A stretch of 64,000 nt of DNA from Warburgia ugandensis (taxonomy: Eukaryota > Streptophyta > Magnoliopsida > Canellales > Canellaceae), in NCBI GenBank assembly GCA_035236585.1, contig CP141126.1, positions 65,077,414-65,141,413 on the forward strand, given 5' to 3'. Shown here one piece after another: positions 44,360 to 56,970 of the stretch. The stretch's first letter is position 1. Each line of letters starts with the position of its first letter. The translations under genes were made by a program, and so were the position numbers. The notes under the pieces were generated by a model. It made no database searches. It saw only the letters and a list, made by a program, of their open reading frames with translations, and was not told where the DNA came from.

Positions 44360-46863
44360 ACATCTAGCAAAAATTTTTGTCTTTAGGCTAGGATGTTCCA
44401 TACTTATAGACCTTCCTAGACTCCTACCTACCTGCACAAGGCAACCACTCTATGCAATACATGTTTCTATATATCTAATCTCACATGCCTTATAATTTGT
44501 TATAGCTATTATGTCTTACACTCCCTAGCATTCTACGATTCAACCTTGTAAATTCTAAATACTTCATCCACCTTCCAGTCTTCCAGTCTTCCTTCTACCT
44601 GCACCGCTCCACCTAGTATTTCTCTCCTCTAATTATCTTCCATGTGCAATAACTTCTAGCCACCTTTTATGAAATAATTTTGTATCTCATATTAATCAAT
44701 AAAATCACATCTTATCCACCCACTCCCCTTAAGAATATGACATCTTAGGCACCCATATCAGCCATCCATCCTTGGTTTAGCTATGTGATGCCATAATAAT
44801 CTAATCTATGTGCATGACATTTCACATTGAGATCTTAACCACTCATCCATTATTAACATAACTACTCAATCTATTAATCTAGGATTACACATCCTTGCAC
44901 TTTTAATTATTCACATTTCCAATATCAATCATCAAAGTATTTAAAAAATGTAAGATGTTTAATTTATTTGGGCTCCCTATAACAAAACATCCCAAAAAGG
45001 AAAACTATGGACTTCATTGCTAAAATGACAACGTGAACTCTTGACCTTAATTTAAGGATTTCACTTTAAACCATTTGAGCTAGCTATCTTTATTTGTTCA
45101 ACTTTGTAAAACTACATAATTGAACGACCAAAAGTCTATGTCATTATAGAGGCTAAGGCCATAATCAAGTTATGATCACTTTGTGAGTTGCATTCAAGCC
45201 ACAGATAATCTTTGACTATCCAATCATGTTCACATGACTATAAGCATAGCGAATGCTAAGGTTATTCATCCTAGTGGTTTCTTTCATGATCCCACTTTTA
45301 GTAACATTAAGGACATTAGTAGTCCTTGTTGGATCAGTCATACTATGAGATCATTATTTGATTAAATCGAAACCCTATTGACTTAAACCAATGCATGATT
45401 ATTTCTAGGATTGGATTTTATGCCTAACGTAGATTTTGTTTATAGTCATTCATATCATCTCATGCCATTGGTTAAATCTGGTCATTCTCCCTAACAACTC
45501 TAATATCTTGGATGTAGGTCACTATAACACCTTATGAGTGCTATATAATATGTCAGGTGTATATAGAAAATATGAATATAGAAAACTAAGCTTATCCAAT
45601 AAATATGGAAACTATTGTTTCAAAGCCAAAGGTCAAGATTATCCTAGAGTCCAAAAATCAAATATTTATAAGACTGAAAAGAAAAATGGGATTGAAAATA
45701 ACTAAAACTAAAGGCTACTTGAAACTAAACTAAACTAGTTAAATTACATTGAGAAAAGTAAAAGTAAACAAAGTCAAAACAACTCAAACAAAACTGAAGC
45801 TAAAATAAACTAGAATAAGAACTAAAAAGAGATAATTACCTTAGAGGCTCTATTGAACTTTTGACCTTAGTTTAGATCCCACTTAAAGCTTTTCCCAAGC
45901 TCCTAAGAATCTTCTTAGTAATATTAATAACTTTATCAGCCAATTAGACAATAAACTAGGAGTTAACATTTTTTATAGAGTGGTTAAATAAGAACTAATG
46001 ATTGGTAAATGTACTGGTGTATACTTTTTTATTTTTTGCTGTCCTCTTTACTCATCGTTAGTAAGTAACTTTTTTATTGGTAGGTATTAGGGAGTCAATT
46101 TTTCTAATCGATGTGAGACCAAATTTCCCATGTAGGAAATGATACAACTATCAAAACATGTTCTGTTGATGTCACCAAAATGATATATAGTACAAGGCAG
46201 GGGTGAAGGTTTTGTTTTAGGACAATGTTACAAAAACCCTATTATGCTTGTATGACTATGCTATAACTAAGATCTTGAGGTTGCATGAGTAGTTTAACTC
46301 ATTTTTATGTTTTTCTCATTGGTTGATAATAATTAAAGATTCGTAATGATTGGAAAAAAGGTACAAAACAAATCAAAACAACTTGGGCCCTCGTCTACTT
46401 CTAAGACAAATTTGGGTGTCTATAATCCCACTGACTTAACCCCTCACTATACTATCTCCTAGATTCCATCCCCTATTGTGGGATTCCATCCCTTATCTTT
46501 GCTATGCCATGGCTACCTCAATGGCTTGACTTAGCTCTTATTTTCTCTTTGATGGAGTCTAGATCTATGAGTTGGGCTCTAACACATAGTCATTGTAGTT
46601 TGCAGATGAAGGCATTTATTGACCACAGTTGACATTGCCTAGAGAACATCAAGAGATTTTTTTGGCTATGGCATGTACTTACACCCCCCAACTATTGTAC
46701 AATATGTCTTAAGGGTATTAATGCCACATCTTTATCATATATCTTTTGTGACCACGGCCATGTCAGTCACACGTGGCTATTTTATGCCACATCTCAAGGC
46801 TATCAATGCCATCCCTTTATCATTGACCAACAATAACAACTTTTCTTTATAACATGCTACTGA
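42961..46863. other. Unassigned repeat-derived DNA, no gene seen
   Basis: No coding domain is recognised. ATTATGACGTCCCAAAA near 43903 looks like the start of an LTR of the TGACGTCCC type, and GATGTGAGACCAAATTTCCCA near 46109 is another common repeat-type motif. Neither could be paired with an end. A long CT repeat lies at 44297-44356. Confidence 0.4.
44297..44356 (+). repeat. CT dinucleotide microsatellite, about 30 units
   Basis: An uninterrupted CT run of about 60 bases. A 64-residue minus-strand frame through it is Arg-Glu repeat only. Confidence 0.98.
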
Positions 46864-48249
46864 TTGTTGCTTAACAAACATTGGCAGTGTATACTAGCTA
46901 TAATTTTGCTACCTAATTTACATTTGATCTATTTAAACACTATGGAGGTAGCCACTAATTCGTCTACTATGATGGCTTCCTTCAACTCAAGAATGATAAA
47001 TATCTTTCTCTTGAAGTGGCTTCATGGTGACTATCATGGATTGATATTACATTTTCCTTCAAGATTGTATGAGATTTAAGAAAATGTTAAGACTACATTC
47101 AATGAAGGTATTTTCTTTTTATAAAAGGAAATGTCACCATTTTCTTATAATTTGAGGTGATATAATTGATAGTTCTAATGAATCGAGAGTTGTATTCACA
47201 ATCATCTAATAAACCCTCAACTAACAATAAGGGAAATTTGAGTTTGATGAGTTGTTACATTCTATCCACATCAGTATTACTTGCAACTTGAATATCTTTA
47301 TTTGTTCTCCACAAACTTCTGGTACTCATAGTGGTGCAACTCTTTCCTTGAATCATACTATGTTTAACATTTTCCTTTATTTTAGGGAAAATGGTAAAAA
47401 TGTCTAATTAGTGGATGTTATATTGTACGACATTCATTTTGATTTCAATAGATCAAAGATTTAAAAACACATGTTGTTGAACTTCACTCCAAGATTAACA
47501 TAAGCAACTGAGATTGAGAAGGCCCCACCTAAGTGATAGATGACAAAAGGCAAGGCTAAGAAGCAAAGGAAGGTTGTGAAGAAAGGTGTTACTTCATCCA
47601 ATAAGGTGGATATTTTGGACAAAAAATCTATTGTAGCTGATGCACCCTCAGAACATGAAACTACCAACATGGTGTGGGTAATGGACAGAAGAAGTGGTAG
47701 ACCCTAGAAATTTCTTTTCTTATAGTTGGAGGCTACAAAATCCATATTGAGTGCTCTGATTAGAAGCATGACCAAGCCCCTTTCGATCTTTAGAATTAGA
47801 GGAAAAGGTAGGCCGATAAGAATTTTCTTTTCTTTTTAGTTAGAGGCCATGAATTCTAGATTAGGGACTCTGATTATAAGCATGACCAAGTCCTTTGCTA
47901 TCTCTAGAATTAGGGTATGAGATTCATGACTCATCATCGGATATTAGTTGCATTAGAGTTCCACTCTCATTGGACCTAATTACTTTCTAACTGTGCAAGT
48001 AAGAGAGCGGAGAAGTGTCTATCAAGGACTCTAACTTATTTCTATTATGAGCAGATCCACATTTCTCAATCAAGTCACTGAGTGGGATGCATGATTATGT
48101 ACACCACCACCTATTGTTGAGAGGGTGGAAGATTAGATACTTTGGTTAAAACAATAATTGGTTGATTCTAAGGTAGAGATTATTGCCTTCAAATTAGCTT
48201 AAAAGAATGTGATTCCATTAAAATGTGACTCCTGAGGTTGTAAAGTAGC
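46864..48249 (+). other. Region upstream of a gag remnant, contains a roughly 113-bp tandem duplication
   Basis: No motif is recognised before 48250. A block starting GAAATTTCTTTTCTTATAG near 47706 is repeated as GAATTTTCTTTTCTTTTTAG near 47819, each followed by the same TCTGATTA.AAGCATGACCAAG text. This gives two decayed copies of about 113 bases. The region could be leader and gag N-terminus of the element to the right. Confidence 0.5.
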
Positions 48250-49440
48250 TTATTGTTGATGGCTTGGATTTTACGATCAGGAATCATCCTGACATTAAGG
48301 TCTATAAAAAAGCCTTATCTAGAAAAGTTCAATGATTCCCCATTTCCTAAAGCGCATTAGAAGTTCATGATCATTGAATTTGATGGAACATGTGTTTGAA
48401 AGGACACCTCACTAAATGTGTAGGTACCTCTAGTGATAGTGTAAAGATAGAAGGGTTCATGATTTGACAATTTTGGTCAAATGCATTCAATTGGTACAAT
48501 ATGCTGTTTCAGGTATCGATTACTAGATGGGAATGGTTATAGAAGATGTTCCTATGCAAATTTTTCTACAAGTACCCAAAACTCTCAAATATAATAAACC
48601 AGCTAAAGATTTACCTAAGGCCAGCCCCATGCCTTTCACGAGAAGGGGAGAAAGAAGTATGAATTTGAACTAAAACTAGTCCAGTAAATTGTATAAGATT
48701 TACAACAATTGGGGTCCATTGATCTGCCATCTCCTATGTGACCAATTGAGTTGGGGAAACTAATAATCTGATGTAGTTCTAGTGCCATAAATACTTGGGG
48801 CATCCTATAGAGGGTTTCTTCATTCTGAAGGGTAAGATCTAGGATCTATTAGAAGAATGGGCAATTGCCCTTGAGAAACCAAATTAGCTATCATCACCAA
48901 AAATATGTGTTATTACTTGAGAAAGGAGTTACCTAATGCATTACTATATCTTGAAGACAACACCAACCTAACTGAGGAAGGATTAGGGATCCCATGGGTG
49001 ATCTTTTTAAAGGGGCTATTCTACCATAATTCTTGTAGATGGTGAACACTTACTACTACTAGGTTTACCCAGATATGCACCTAGATCACCTAATTCATCA
49101 TATCATTCTCTTGATAGTTTTCTAATGTATCTAAATTTGAAACCATCCATTATCTTCATCCAATTACTATAATGAAGACAAACAAAGAAGGAAGTAGGAT
49201 AGCGAGAGATAAAACTCTAAGGCCAACCTTTTGGTTAAGAAAGATGGAGAATGGAAGGAGGTTACATCAAAATTAACTGATGGGGTTGAGGAATCAAGGT
49301 GGACATCAGTTAGGTCTAGAGAGAAAAGGTCTAGACTAGCCACTTTTGCTTCTTCTTCAAGAAAGTCTATGCCCTCTGTCTCTATCTTTTCAAAACTACC
49401 TAGAGCCAAAAGAAAGAGAGTGAACATTTAGGATACACCT
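48250..49440 (+). pseudogene. Gag remnant of a second Ty3/gypsy lineage (decayed)
   Basis: Plus-strand frames give AFNWYNMLFQVSITRWEWL followed by CKFFYKYPKLSNII (about 48480-48600), matching the Retrotrans_gag core (A..WY..L....I..W..M...F..KF). CHKYLGHPIEGFFILKGKI and DLLEEWAIALEKP (about 48780-48885) match the C-x-H-K/R-x3-HP..(C/F)..LK block found after capsid in a widespread plant Ty3 group. KDGEWKEVTSKLTDG (about 49240) resembles the W..V.. segment before protease. Stops and frame changes are frequent. This lineage differs from the element at 1-6362, which has the NYPNFSWR-type gag. Confidence 0.72.
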
Positions 49441-49858
49441 AACACCAGCTTAATAGGTATAGAATTATTATATAGAACACCCCTATATTCAGTAGTTTTT
49501 AGCCCTTATTTTATGATAAAGATCACTAATTAAAGTTATTTCTACATTTTGTAGGCTTAGGGGCAATTATAAAAAAAGATACTTTTGGCATTCCAAACCC
49601 TAAAAGATGAGTAATCCAGAGTTCAAAAGTTTAGAATGTAGAATGGGTATCATTATCATTTTTAACATAGTCAAAAACCCTAGAAGCATAGATAAACCTT
49701 ATCTGTGCAAAAAGAGGTTATAAATATCAAAACATAGGGTGAAAGAACTTCTAACCATGCATGCATGCATGCACTTTAGTGCCTTTGGAGAGTTTCTAAG
49801 TGAAGCTTAAGAGCCACACATGTCAAAGCAAGCATACATGAGAAGTACATTTGAGTCA
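49441..49858. other. Unassigned DNA between gag remnant and LTR
   Basis: No gene is visible. A CATG tetranucleotide repeat is at 49756-49773. Confidence 0.5.
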
Positions 49859-51029
49859 AGGCTGCTGGAGACTTTAATTAATGAGTGTTCAATTTTGCAT
49901 AAAAAGTACCCAATTAGTGGTGCATGTATTACAAAATATAATATTACTTCTAGGTTTTCCTAAAAATTTGTAACACATGTATTTCTGGCCTAATAATTCA
50001 AAAGTTTGGTATTTAGCAAGGTCAGAGGATAATCTAAGGTAAGTATGTGGATAATCATATTATTTGAGAATTTAATTAGAGTTTTCAACTTTTTATAGGT
50101 GATGGGAAGGTAATCCCCCAGCCAAGATTGATTGAGATAGGAATTGAAGCCATACATGATGTTTCCTAGTCTAACTAGTAAACCTAAGCAAGATAAGGCC
50201 AAAATCTCAACAAGCCAATGGTGCCATCAAGATCATCTCTACGGCAAGCAAAGGATGAAACTAAAAGAGTTAAAGGTGTTGAAAAAGGGCCCATGCATGA
50301 TCCATGCATTTTCACCACCTTTGTATGAGAGCCATTCAAAGCCACCTTAGCCATATAAGGTAGGAGAGAAGGTGACATGCTAAGGAAGTCAAGGCAAGCC
50401 ACTAAAGCCAAGGGTTTGAGCCATGAAGCCAAGCCAAATGAGCTCTCAAAGCAAGCCACCAAAGTCACATAAGCTAAGTTATATGGTGTGATTCTATTGG
50501 AGGAGAATTTCACTTAATTATCTTAAGCTAAATAGTGTGTTTTTAAGATGATAATTAGAGGATATTTGAGTCAAATCAAATTGGGTAAGCATGCATGCGG
50601 ACCAATGGAAAAATCCCACTTTATTTTATTTTTCTCATCTTTTTACCCACCTTTTCCTCTCTTTCCACTTCACTTCATGTCATTTGCATGATTTCTACAA
50701 TGGGGAGATGCACCTTCCTAAGAAGGTGGTGCCTCCCACTTTCCTAAATTCCGTCCTAGCCAACCAATCAACTCACTTTCTATTTCTCCTCTTCGTACTT
50801 ATCTCCTTATCTCTCTTTCCCTCTCTCTCCATCCTTATCTTCACCTCTTTTTATTTCCCAAGCTTCTCTATGATTTTGACACAGGGGAGATGACCTCTCC
50901 TAAAAGGAGGCACCTCCCACCTTCTCCCCATCTTAGGTGTCCTCTTAGATTACCCAATCCATGCTACCTAATACTTCCTAACTTTCTAATCTCATATCAC
51001 CCGGGGCTTCATTTAGATAGCAGCCAACC

Positions 51030-51037
51030 CATATAAA
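51030..51037 (+). promoter_or_regulatory. TATA box, first copy
   Basis: CATATAAATTTTGGGGAGG; inferred U3 promoter. Confidence 0.5.
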
Positions 51038-51270
51038 TTTTGGGGAGGGGTTTCCATGTTAATAACATATGGGAGAAGGGAGAATGCACCCTCTTAAGAA
51101 GGAGGCGTATGGACACTTCTCTTCTTCCCAAGCTTTCAATGCACTCCACCTTGAAGCAGCCATCTTCTAGCCTTCCCACACTCCCTTGCTTTGAGTTATT
51201 TTCTCTCTTAGAAGTTCTTCCTAACTTTCTAATCTCATCACCTGGGGTTTCATTTAGATAGCAGCCAACC

Positions 51271-51278
51271 CATATAAA
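51271..51278 (+). promoter_or_regulatory. TATA box, second copy
   Basis: CATATAAAGTTTGGGGAGG; duplicate of the 51030 box. Confidence 0.5.
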
Positions 51279-52624
51279 GTTTGGGGAGGGGTTTCTACAT
51301 TAATAACATATGGGAGAAGGAAGAACGCACCCTCTTAAGAAGGAGGCGTTTGGACCCTTCTCTTCTTCCCAAGCTTTCAATGCACTCCAACTTGAAGCAG
51401 CCATCTTCCAGCCTTTCCACACCCCCTTGGTTTGAGTTATTTTCTCTCCTATAAGTTCTTAAGATCAGTTTGGTTTTGTGCCTTAAATCCTTTGTTTTTT
51501 TGCTTGTTTGTTCCTTGATTTCATGCTTTACTTCCTTTGCTTTACATCCTTTGTTTTGTCCCTTATTTCCTTTGATTGTTACCTTCTATTTATACCTTAC
51601 ATCCTTGAACCTAAGGACTATAACTCCCTTGTAGTGATAGCCAAGAGAGTTTAGTTCTTAGATCAAGTTCCTTGCTCTCCTTTCTCCTTACATCTCCTTG
51701 CCCATTCCATGTTTTCATTCCCATCTTTTCCTTTTGTTTTCCCTTAGATCTTTGTGGATTACATGCATGTTTAGGTTTGAAGTGTTAGAAGATTGAATGT
51801 CATAGAGTTTTGATTGCCTTTTGGAGCAAAGAAGGGTGTACACCATCCATGAAGTGTGCATAGTATACATGTACTTGAATTCCATTTAATAAATAGTAAG
51901 TTTTTTCTTAATTGAAGTCTCCTTTCCATAAATGTTTATGTGATTTAAATATTGTTTCCCATGGCTATTTAACTGCATTCCTAGTGCTTAAATCCATGCA
52001 TCATTTAGCTTAGAGTTTCTATGTCATTTTTATGATAGCTTTGCACATAAGAAACACACTAGGACCATGTGCACAAACCCATGGTTCATGCACATGGTTT
52101 TGAGGTGTTTTCCTTAGAAAAATTGCTTAATCATGCTTAGGTTTACATGCTTGAGTTGAAGTTCCATTCATGTATCTCATGTTGCATTTTTTGCATAGTA
52201 GTCCATGCATATTTTCATTTCCACTCATGCATCTTATTATTTTGTTTCTTGCATATTTTTTTTAGTTTAGTTTCATGCACACCATGTTGTTTAGTTGTTC
52301 CTTAGGTTTTGCTTATTTTATTGTCTAGCTTAGTCATGTTTAAGGTGATTTGAGCATTGTTCAATTTTAGTAATATGATAGGATAATTTTAAGATAGTTT
52401 CAAACTTTGAGATTTAGAATGTTTCTAATTTCATGCATTTGTGATTTCCATGTTAGTTTAAGGGCTTAGTCTAGGTTAAAAGTTACTTTCTTTGGATAGG
52501 TTAGATAATTTAAATGAGGAACCATCAAATACACTTCCATGAGATTCCTCATGGGATCGATCCTACTCTCATGCATCTACTACAATAGATTCATGCACTT
52601 GTTAGTTAATTAAAACATACACCA

Positions 52625-52829
52625 TAAATCTTCCACTTTGTATCTTTACACTTTAGCATAGAGACCACCTACTTGTGTTCCATGAACTTTTCATACAAAA
52701 TTGGTGCATCCCACTTATATTTGGATAAAATACATGTATGTATTAGTATTATTGGTGGTGAAAAAGAAGGAGGTGAGGAGAGAAACAAAAAACATAAAAT
52801 CCATGGATAGTTTTCATCCAGGAATTTCA
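52625..52829. other. Short unassigned junction between two LTR copies
   Basis: This AT-rich DNA has no recognised feature. It might be the start of the second LTR too diverged to align by eye. Confidence 0.4.
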
Positions 52830-53364
52830 ATAGTTTATATCCCTTCATGAGAACATCTCCATTCTTTCTAAATTATTGTTCTTTGGCAGTAAAATATATG
52901 AGACTTTTAAACTTTATGAACAACATTCCACTCACATAGTAATGAGAGATTTATACCCATTTCTGAGAGACAAGTATATATTGTGAGAATTGAAGTCAAA
53001 ACATACATTTGGTCAGTAACTCAGGTTATGTTTGACATGAAAACTAATAATTATATATATTTACTATAACACACACTTACCTTTTGAAGTTTAATGAAGT
53101 AATGGGATATCTATAGCATAAGGCTAGGATTTTTTAGCCCTTTTGTTCATCTTTATTAGCAGGCTAAAGTTAGGTACTTAATATGAGTTGTATAGGAGAA
53201 ATTTTTCTTAGATTAATAAAGGATATTTTTAAAAATCTTGAGAAATTTGTGGGTATTTTCACTGTAAACCCTCACAAGGCTTAACTCATCTACTATGGGT
53301 AAGCTAAGCACCATGAGTACCCACGAAAATGGCAACCATTTTGGTTTTAATGATTTTTCAAATG

Positions 53365-53390
53365 TTTTGCTGGAGACTGGCAAAATGCTA
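53365..53390. repeat. Conserved LTR hairpin module, plus-strand copy
   Basis: TTTTGCT and GGCAAAA flank a 7-base loop, followed by TGCTAGTTGGG. This is the reverse-oriented counterpart of 28181-28207. Confidence 0.7.
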
Positions 53391-54320
53391 GTTGGGCAGT
53401 GTGATGAGAGTCCAATTTTGCATAAAAGGTACCCAATTAGCCCAGGTGTTGCAAAATATAGTGTTATTTTTATGATTTTTTCAAAAATTCATAACATATG
53501 CATTTCTGACCTAATAATTCAAAAGTTTGATATTTTGCATGGTTAGAGTATAATTTGGAGTATGTGGATAATAATATTTTTATAGGATATAATTATAGTT
53601 TTTAACCTTTTGTAGGTGATGGGAAGGTAATGCAACTACTGAGATTGATCGAGATATGAACTAAAGCCATACATGGGGTTTCCTAGTCTAACTAGGAAAC
53701 CTAAACAAGCTAAGGTCTAAATCTCAACAAGCCAATGGTGTCATCAAGATCATCTCTAGGACAACCAAAGGATGAAATAAGAAGAGTTAAAGGTGCTTAA
53801 AATGGGCCCATGCAAGAGCCATGCATTTTCACCACCTTTGCATGGGAGCCATTCAAAGCCACCTTAGCCATATAAGCCATGAGAGAAGGTTACAAGCTAA
53901 GGAAGTGAAGGAAAGCTATTAAAGCCTAGGGTGTGAGCCATGAAGCCAAGCCAAATGAGCCCTCAAAGGAACCCACCAAAGCCATTTGAGCCAAGTTACA
54001 TGGATTGATGCTATTGGATGAGTATTTAACCTAATCACACTTATCTAAAATGTGGGTTTTTAAGAGGATAAATAGAGAATATTTGAGTGAAAATTAAAAT
54101 AGGTAAACATGCATGTGGATCAATGGGAAGAACCCACTTTATTTTTATTTTTCTCAGCTTTTCCCCCACCTTTTTTGCTCTCTCCACATCACTCCAAGTC
54201 ATTTCCACGATTTCTACAAGTGGGAGATGCACCTTCATAAGAAGGTGGTGCCTTCCACTTTCCCAAATTCCCTCTTATCCAACCAATCAACTCACATTCT
54301 ATTTCTTCTCTCTCTCTCTC

Positions 54321-56970
54321 TCTAATGACTCAAAATTTTCAATATTATTATATCACTTTTATAACCATGATCAATCATTAGTTATAGCTTGTTTATTTTG
54401 GAGATAAATAGATATTTAGTCATAATTAATAGGTGGTTGGATGTTTTATTTTAATTAACCTACAAAATAAAAAAAATATTGAGAAATATCCACATCATTA
54501 GATTCTATGCTTGAAATGGAATCCAACGCCTCAAAGAACATTGAAAACAGAGTTCGTATGATCAAGTTAGGGGCATTTGAAGATGAGGGACATTTGTGTA
54601 ATTTTTACTTAAAAAGAAAAGGGCTGAAAAATCAGGGGGTCGTTTTGATAACGACACCCTCTTAGTCGTCCCCTACCTCCAGCCGACGTAACAACACTGC
54701 CTATACAAGGCAGCACCAAAAGAAATGGCAACACTGCCATAAGGCAGCACCGCCTTCACCTGTTTTAACAGTCCCTCTTCCCCTCTCTCAAAGCATCCCT
54801 CTTTCTCCTTCTTCTCCTGCCATTTTAGATTAGGGTTCAGGCGGGCGTGAGCAAACCTGCATTCCCTTTTCTTCTCCTTTTTCCTTCTCTTGTTCATGTT
54901 CTTCTCCTTTTCCCTACTCCGGCCACTATGATTTCCCAACCATAAACGTTTTTCGGCAGGCGTAAAGGGAACCGTACCACCAAGAAACGGGCACAATCGC
55001 TGGCTGCCCAGGTAAGCTCTGTACCTCCCTCTCTGGTTTTCCCTCTTTTTTGACCTAGATCCATGGCGGATCTGGTGGTTCCTGGCTGGAGAACGTGCCG
55101 AGGAAGAAGGGTTCATTCCAGAACCCTCGAACCAGACGCGTCTCAGGGACACCACGATAACTCGTGCCTGGAACATGGTCCCTGGGATGAACTTCAGGCG
55201 TGCACCATGTGTGGGCATGGTTCTAGTTCGACCGGGATGCACGAGCGCCCTAGGAGCCACGACTCACGTGCACTTACGCTGAAGACGCATCCGCGTGAAG
55301 CCGTCAAGGATGCACACCCTGGTGCTCTGTTTGGGTGTGCGCATGGGTACAAATGTGGTCTCGGTTCCAATAGGACGTGCATGTGTCCTGGGAACCATGA
55401 CGCGTAGGCCCTACGCGGATAATTATGGTTTGTCTGATTAATTTGCAACAGTAAAAACCCAATTAAGGAGGCTATATAACTTTGATCAACGATCTAAAAG
55501 AACCATTGTGTTCGTAATAACAATGTGGACCCAATGATACCATAAAAGTTGGGATCAGAGAACTATTTTACTTGACTATAGCCCAAAAACTATAGAAATC
55601 TCATAGATCTACCATGTCAAAGATGATTGAATCTCATGAATTGATCCATTAGAGGTATTAGGAGATTAATAGCTCAGGAGCAACCCTAGATTACATGTAT
55701 CCATCCCTAAATTATAAGGTCGAACCATTAAATAGTAGATCTATATGTAAGATCTAGCCTAGAAACACATTAAGCAAGAATCTATGATCCTAAAAGGCAG
55801 ATCTAGCCATTGTCTATAAGTCTAAGTAATGATCTACAAAGGATGGAAAATGATATTGTAATCCTTGTTATCAAACAATATACAGGGTTTCACAAAGATG
55901 GGTTAGGGTCGAGTAATGAGGAATGCGATTCAAGGAACATCGGGGTAGGTAGCCTGATACTACTAATTTTTTAAATGCATAAAAAACTTTAAAGTGATTT
56001 ACTTGTCATTATTAAAGTATTTCGTATGCTCTTGAGATATGATGTTCTTATACGAGTATGTAGACTTGTCTTCATGATTTTATGGCCTTGAAGTACTTGA
56101 ATCTATCACCGTATTTAGTATGCTTTTGGGATATGATGTTCTTATACGAGTATGCAAAATTGTCTTAATGATTTGTGGCCTTGAATACGATTTCTGGCAT
56201 GAGCAGACTTTATGCATTGCTCGCATGTTTGAAAATAAATGCATAATTTGCATGATTTTGATGATCGATATTTGAATTTATCTATATATGCTTTTTGGGC
56301 TATTGAGCCTGGTGGGCACTATGCTGAGAGGTTGTTATGTCCGGGGTTGGCCTCCCGACCTCTACCACAAAAAGTGGATGGCATTGCTGCCAAAATGCCA
56401 TTGCCCCTTCCCTGACTACTGTGGTAAACAGGGACGACCACTAGAGGTTTTCACAGCACCCTTTTGGGGACATATCCATAGTTGTCATGGAGGACGATGG
56501 TGGGTGGTCTCTAGCTACCGGAGACACGTGATTCTAGCTGTGTGCTGATCATGAGCATAGTTGGCCCTATGATTTCTCACCCAAATATATCATTTTTGTA
56601 GATTAGCTCTACACAGGATTAGAAAAAGCATCAGGAAATGTTAATGCTATGATCAAGTGCATGAAGAAAAGACAAGCATAAATGTAAGTATATGATCTAC
56701 CTTTGTGGGCATGTGTCTGTAATTACTACAGTTGGACTGTGTGTTGTGATTGGAAAGACCTAGGAAATATTTATGATTTTCTTCATTTTCAAAATTTCCT
56801 TGTCCACCTTGAAAGTAAATGACACTTGGGGTTTTCAAAATGAATTTAAAATAAAAGATTTTCTACTGCATTGCATTGTATTTCTAAAAGTGGTTTTCAA
56901 ATAGGGATCGATGCCTCCTTAGGAATTAGTTCTGCATTTAAAAATGCATGCGAAAACCCAGGTCGTCACT
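54321..56970 (-). mobile_element. Solo LTR, second copy of the 2.6-kb family
   Basis: The plus-strand right end GAAAACCCAGGTCGTCAC is the reverse complement of the start of the unit at 21773, and the left end TAATGACTC matches the end of that unit. The following about 150 bases also correspond. It interrupts the LTR at 52830-58444 within a CT tract, so the duplication CTCTC on both sides is plausible but ambiguous. The terminal TG/CA bases appear changed. The 195-residue frame at 54673-55260 and the 114-residue frame at 55063-55407 lie in GC-rich LTR DNA and have no domain. Confidence 0.85.

Larger units (their letters stand above)
50975..51461 (+). repeat. Tandem duplication of the LTR promoter block, 243-bp period
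   Basis: The text starting TTCCTAACTTTCTAATCTCA at 50975 recurs at 51218. Each copy carries a CATATAAA box (51030 and 51271), a GGGGAGGGGTTTC segment and an AAGAAGGAGGCGT block. The other LTR copy (56975-57270) has a single version. Confidence 0.88.
49859..52624 (+). repeat. Truncated large Ty3/gypsy LTR (copy C1)
   Basis: It is collinear with 53370-54310 plus 56975-58444. It begins inside U3 (GAGTGTTCAATTTTGCATAA near 49886) and runs to an end AACATACACCA at 52614-52624. After that point the primer site expected is missing. Landmarks include GGTGATGGGAAGGTAAT near 50097, GGTGGTGCCTCC near 50726, a duplicated promoter-like block, and the tail GAGATTCCTCATGGGATCG near 52543. Open frames (50184-50513, 50591-50893) fall in LTR sequence and have no domain. 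Confidence 0.78.

Noticed and set aside
44243..44437. 64-residue Arg-Glu repeat frame
   Set aside because: It is a translation of the CT microsatellite.
42961..46863. Possible tRNA or other small RNA genes
   Set aside because: I looked for B-box-like GGTTCRA words with a plausible cloverleaf and found none that fold convincingly by eye.
54673..55260. 195-residue minus-strand frame, the longest single open frame in the window
   Set aside because: It lies wholly inside the GC-rich solo LTR 54321-56970 and shows no domain. High GC lowers stop frequency.
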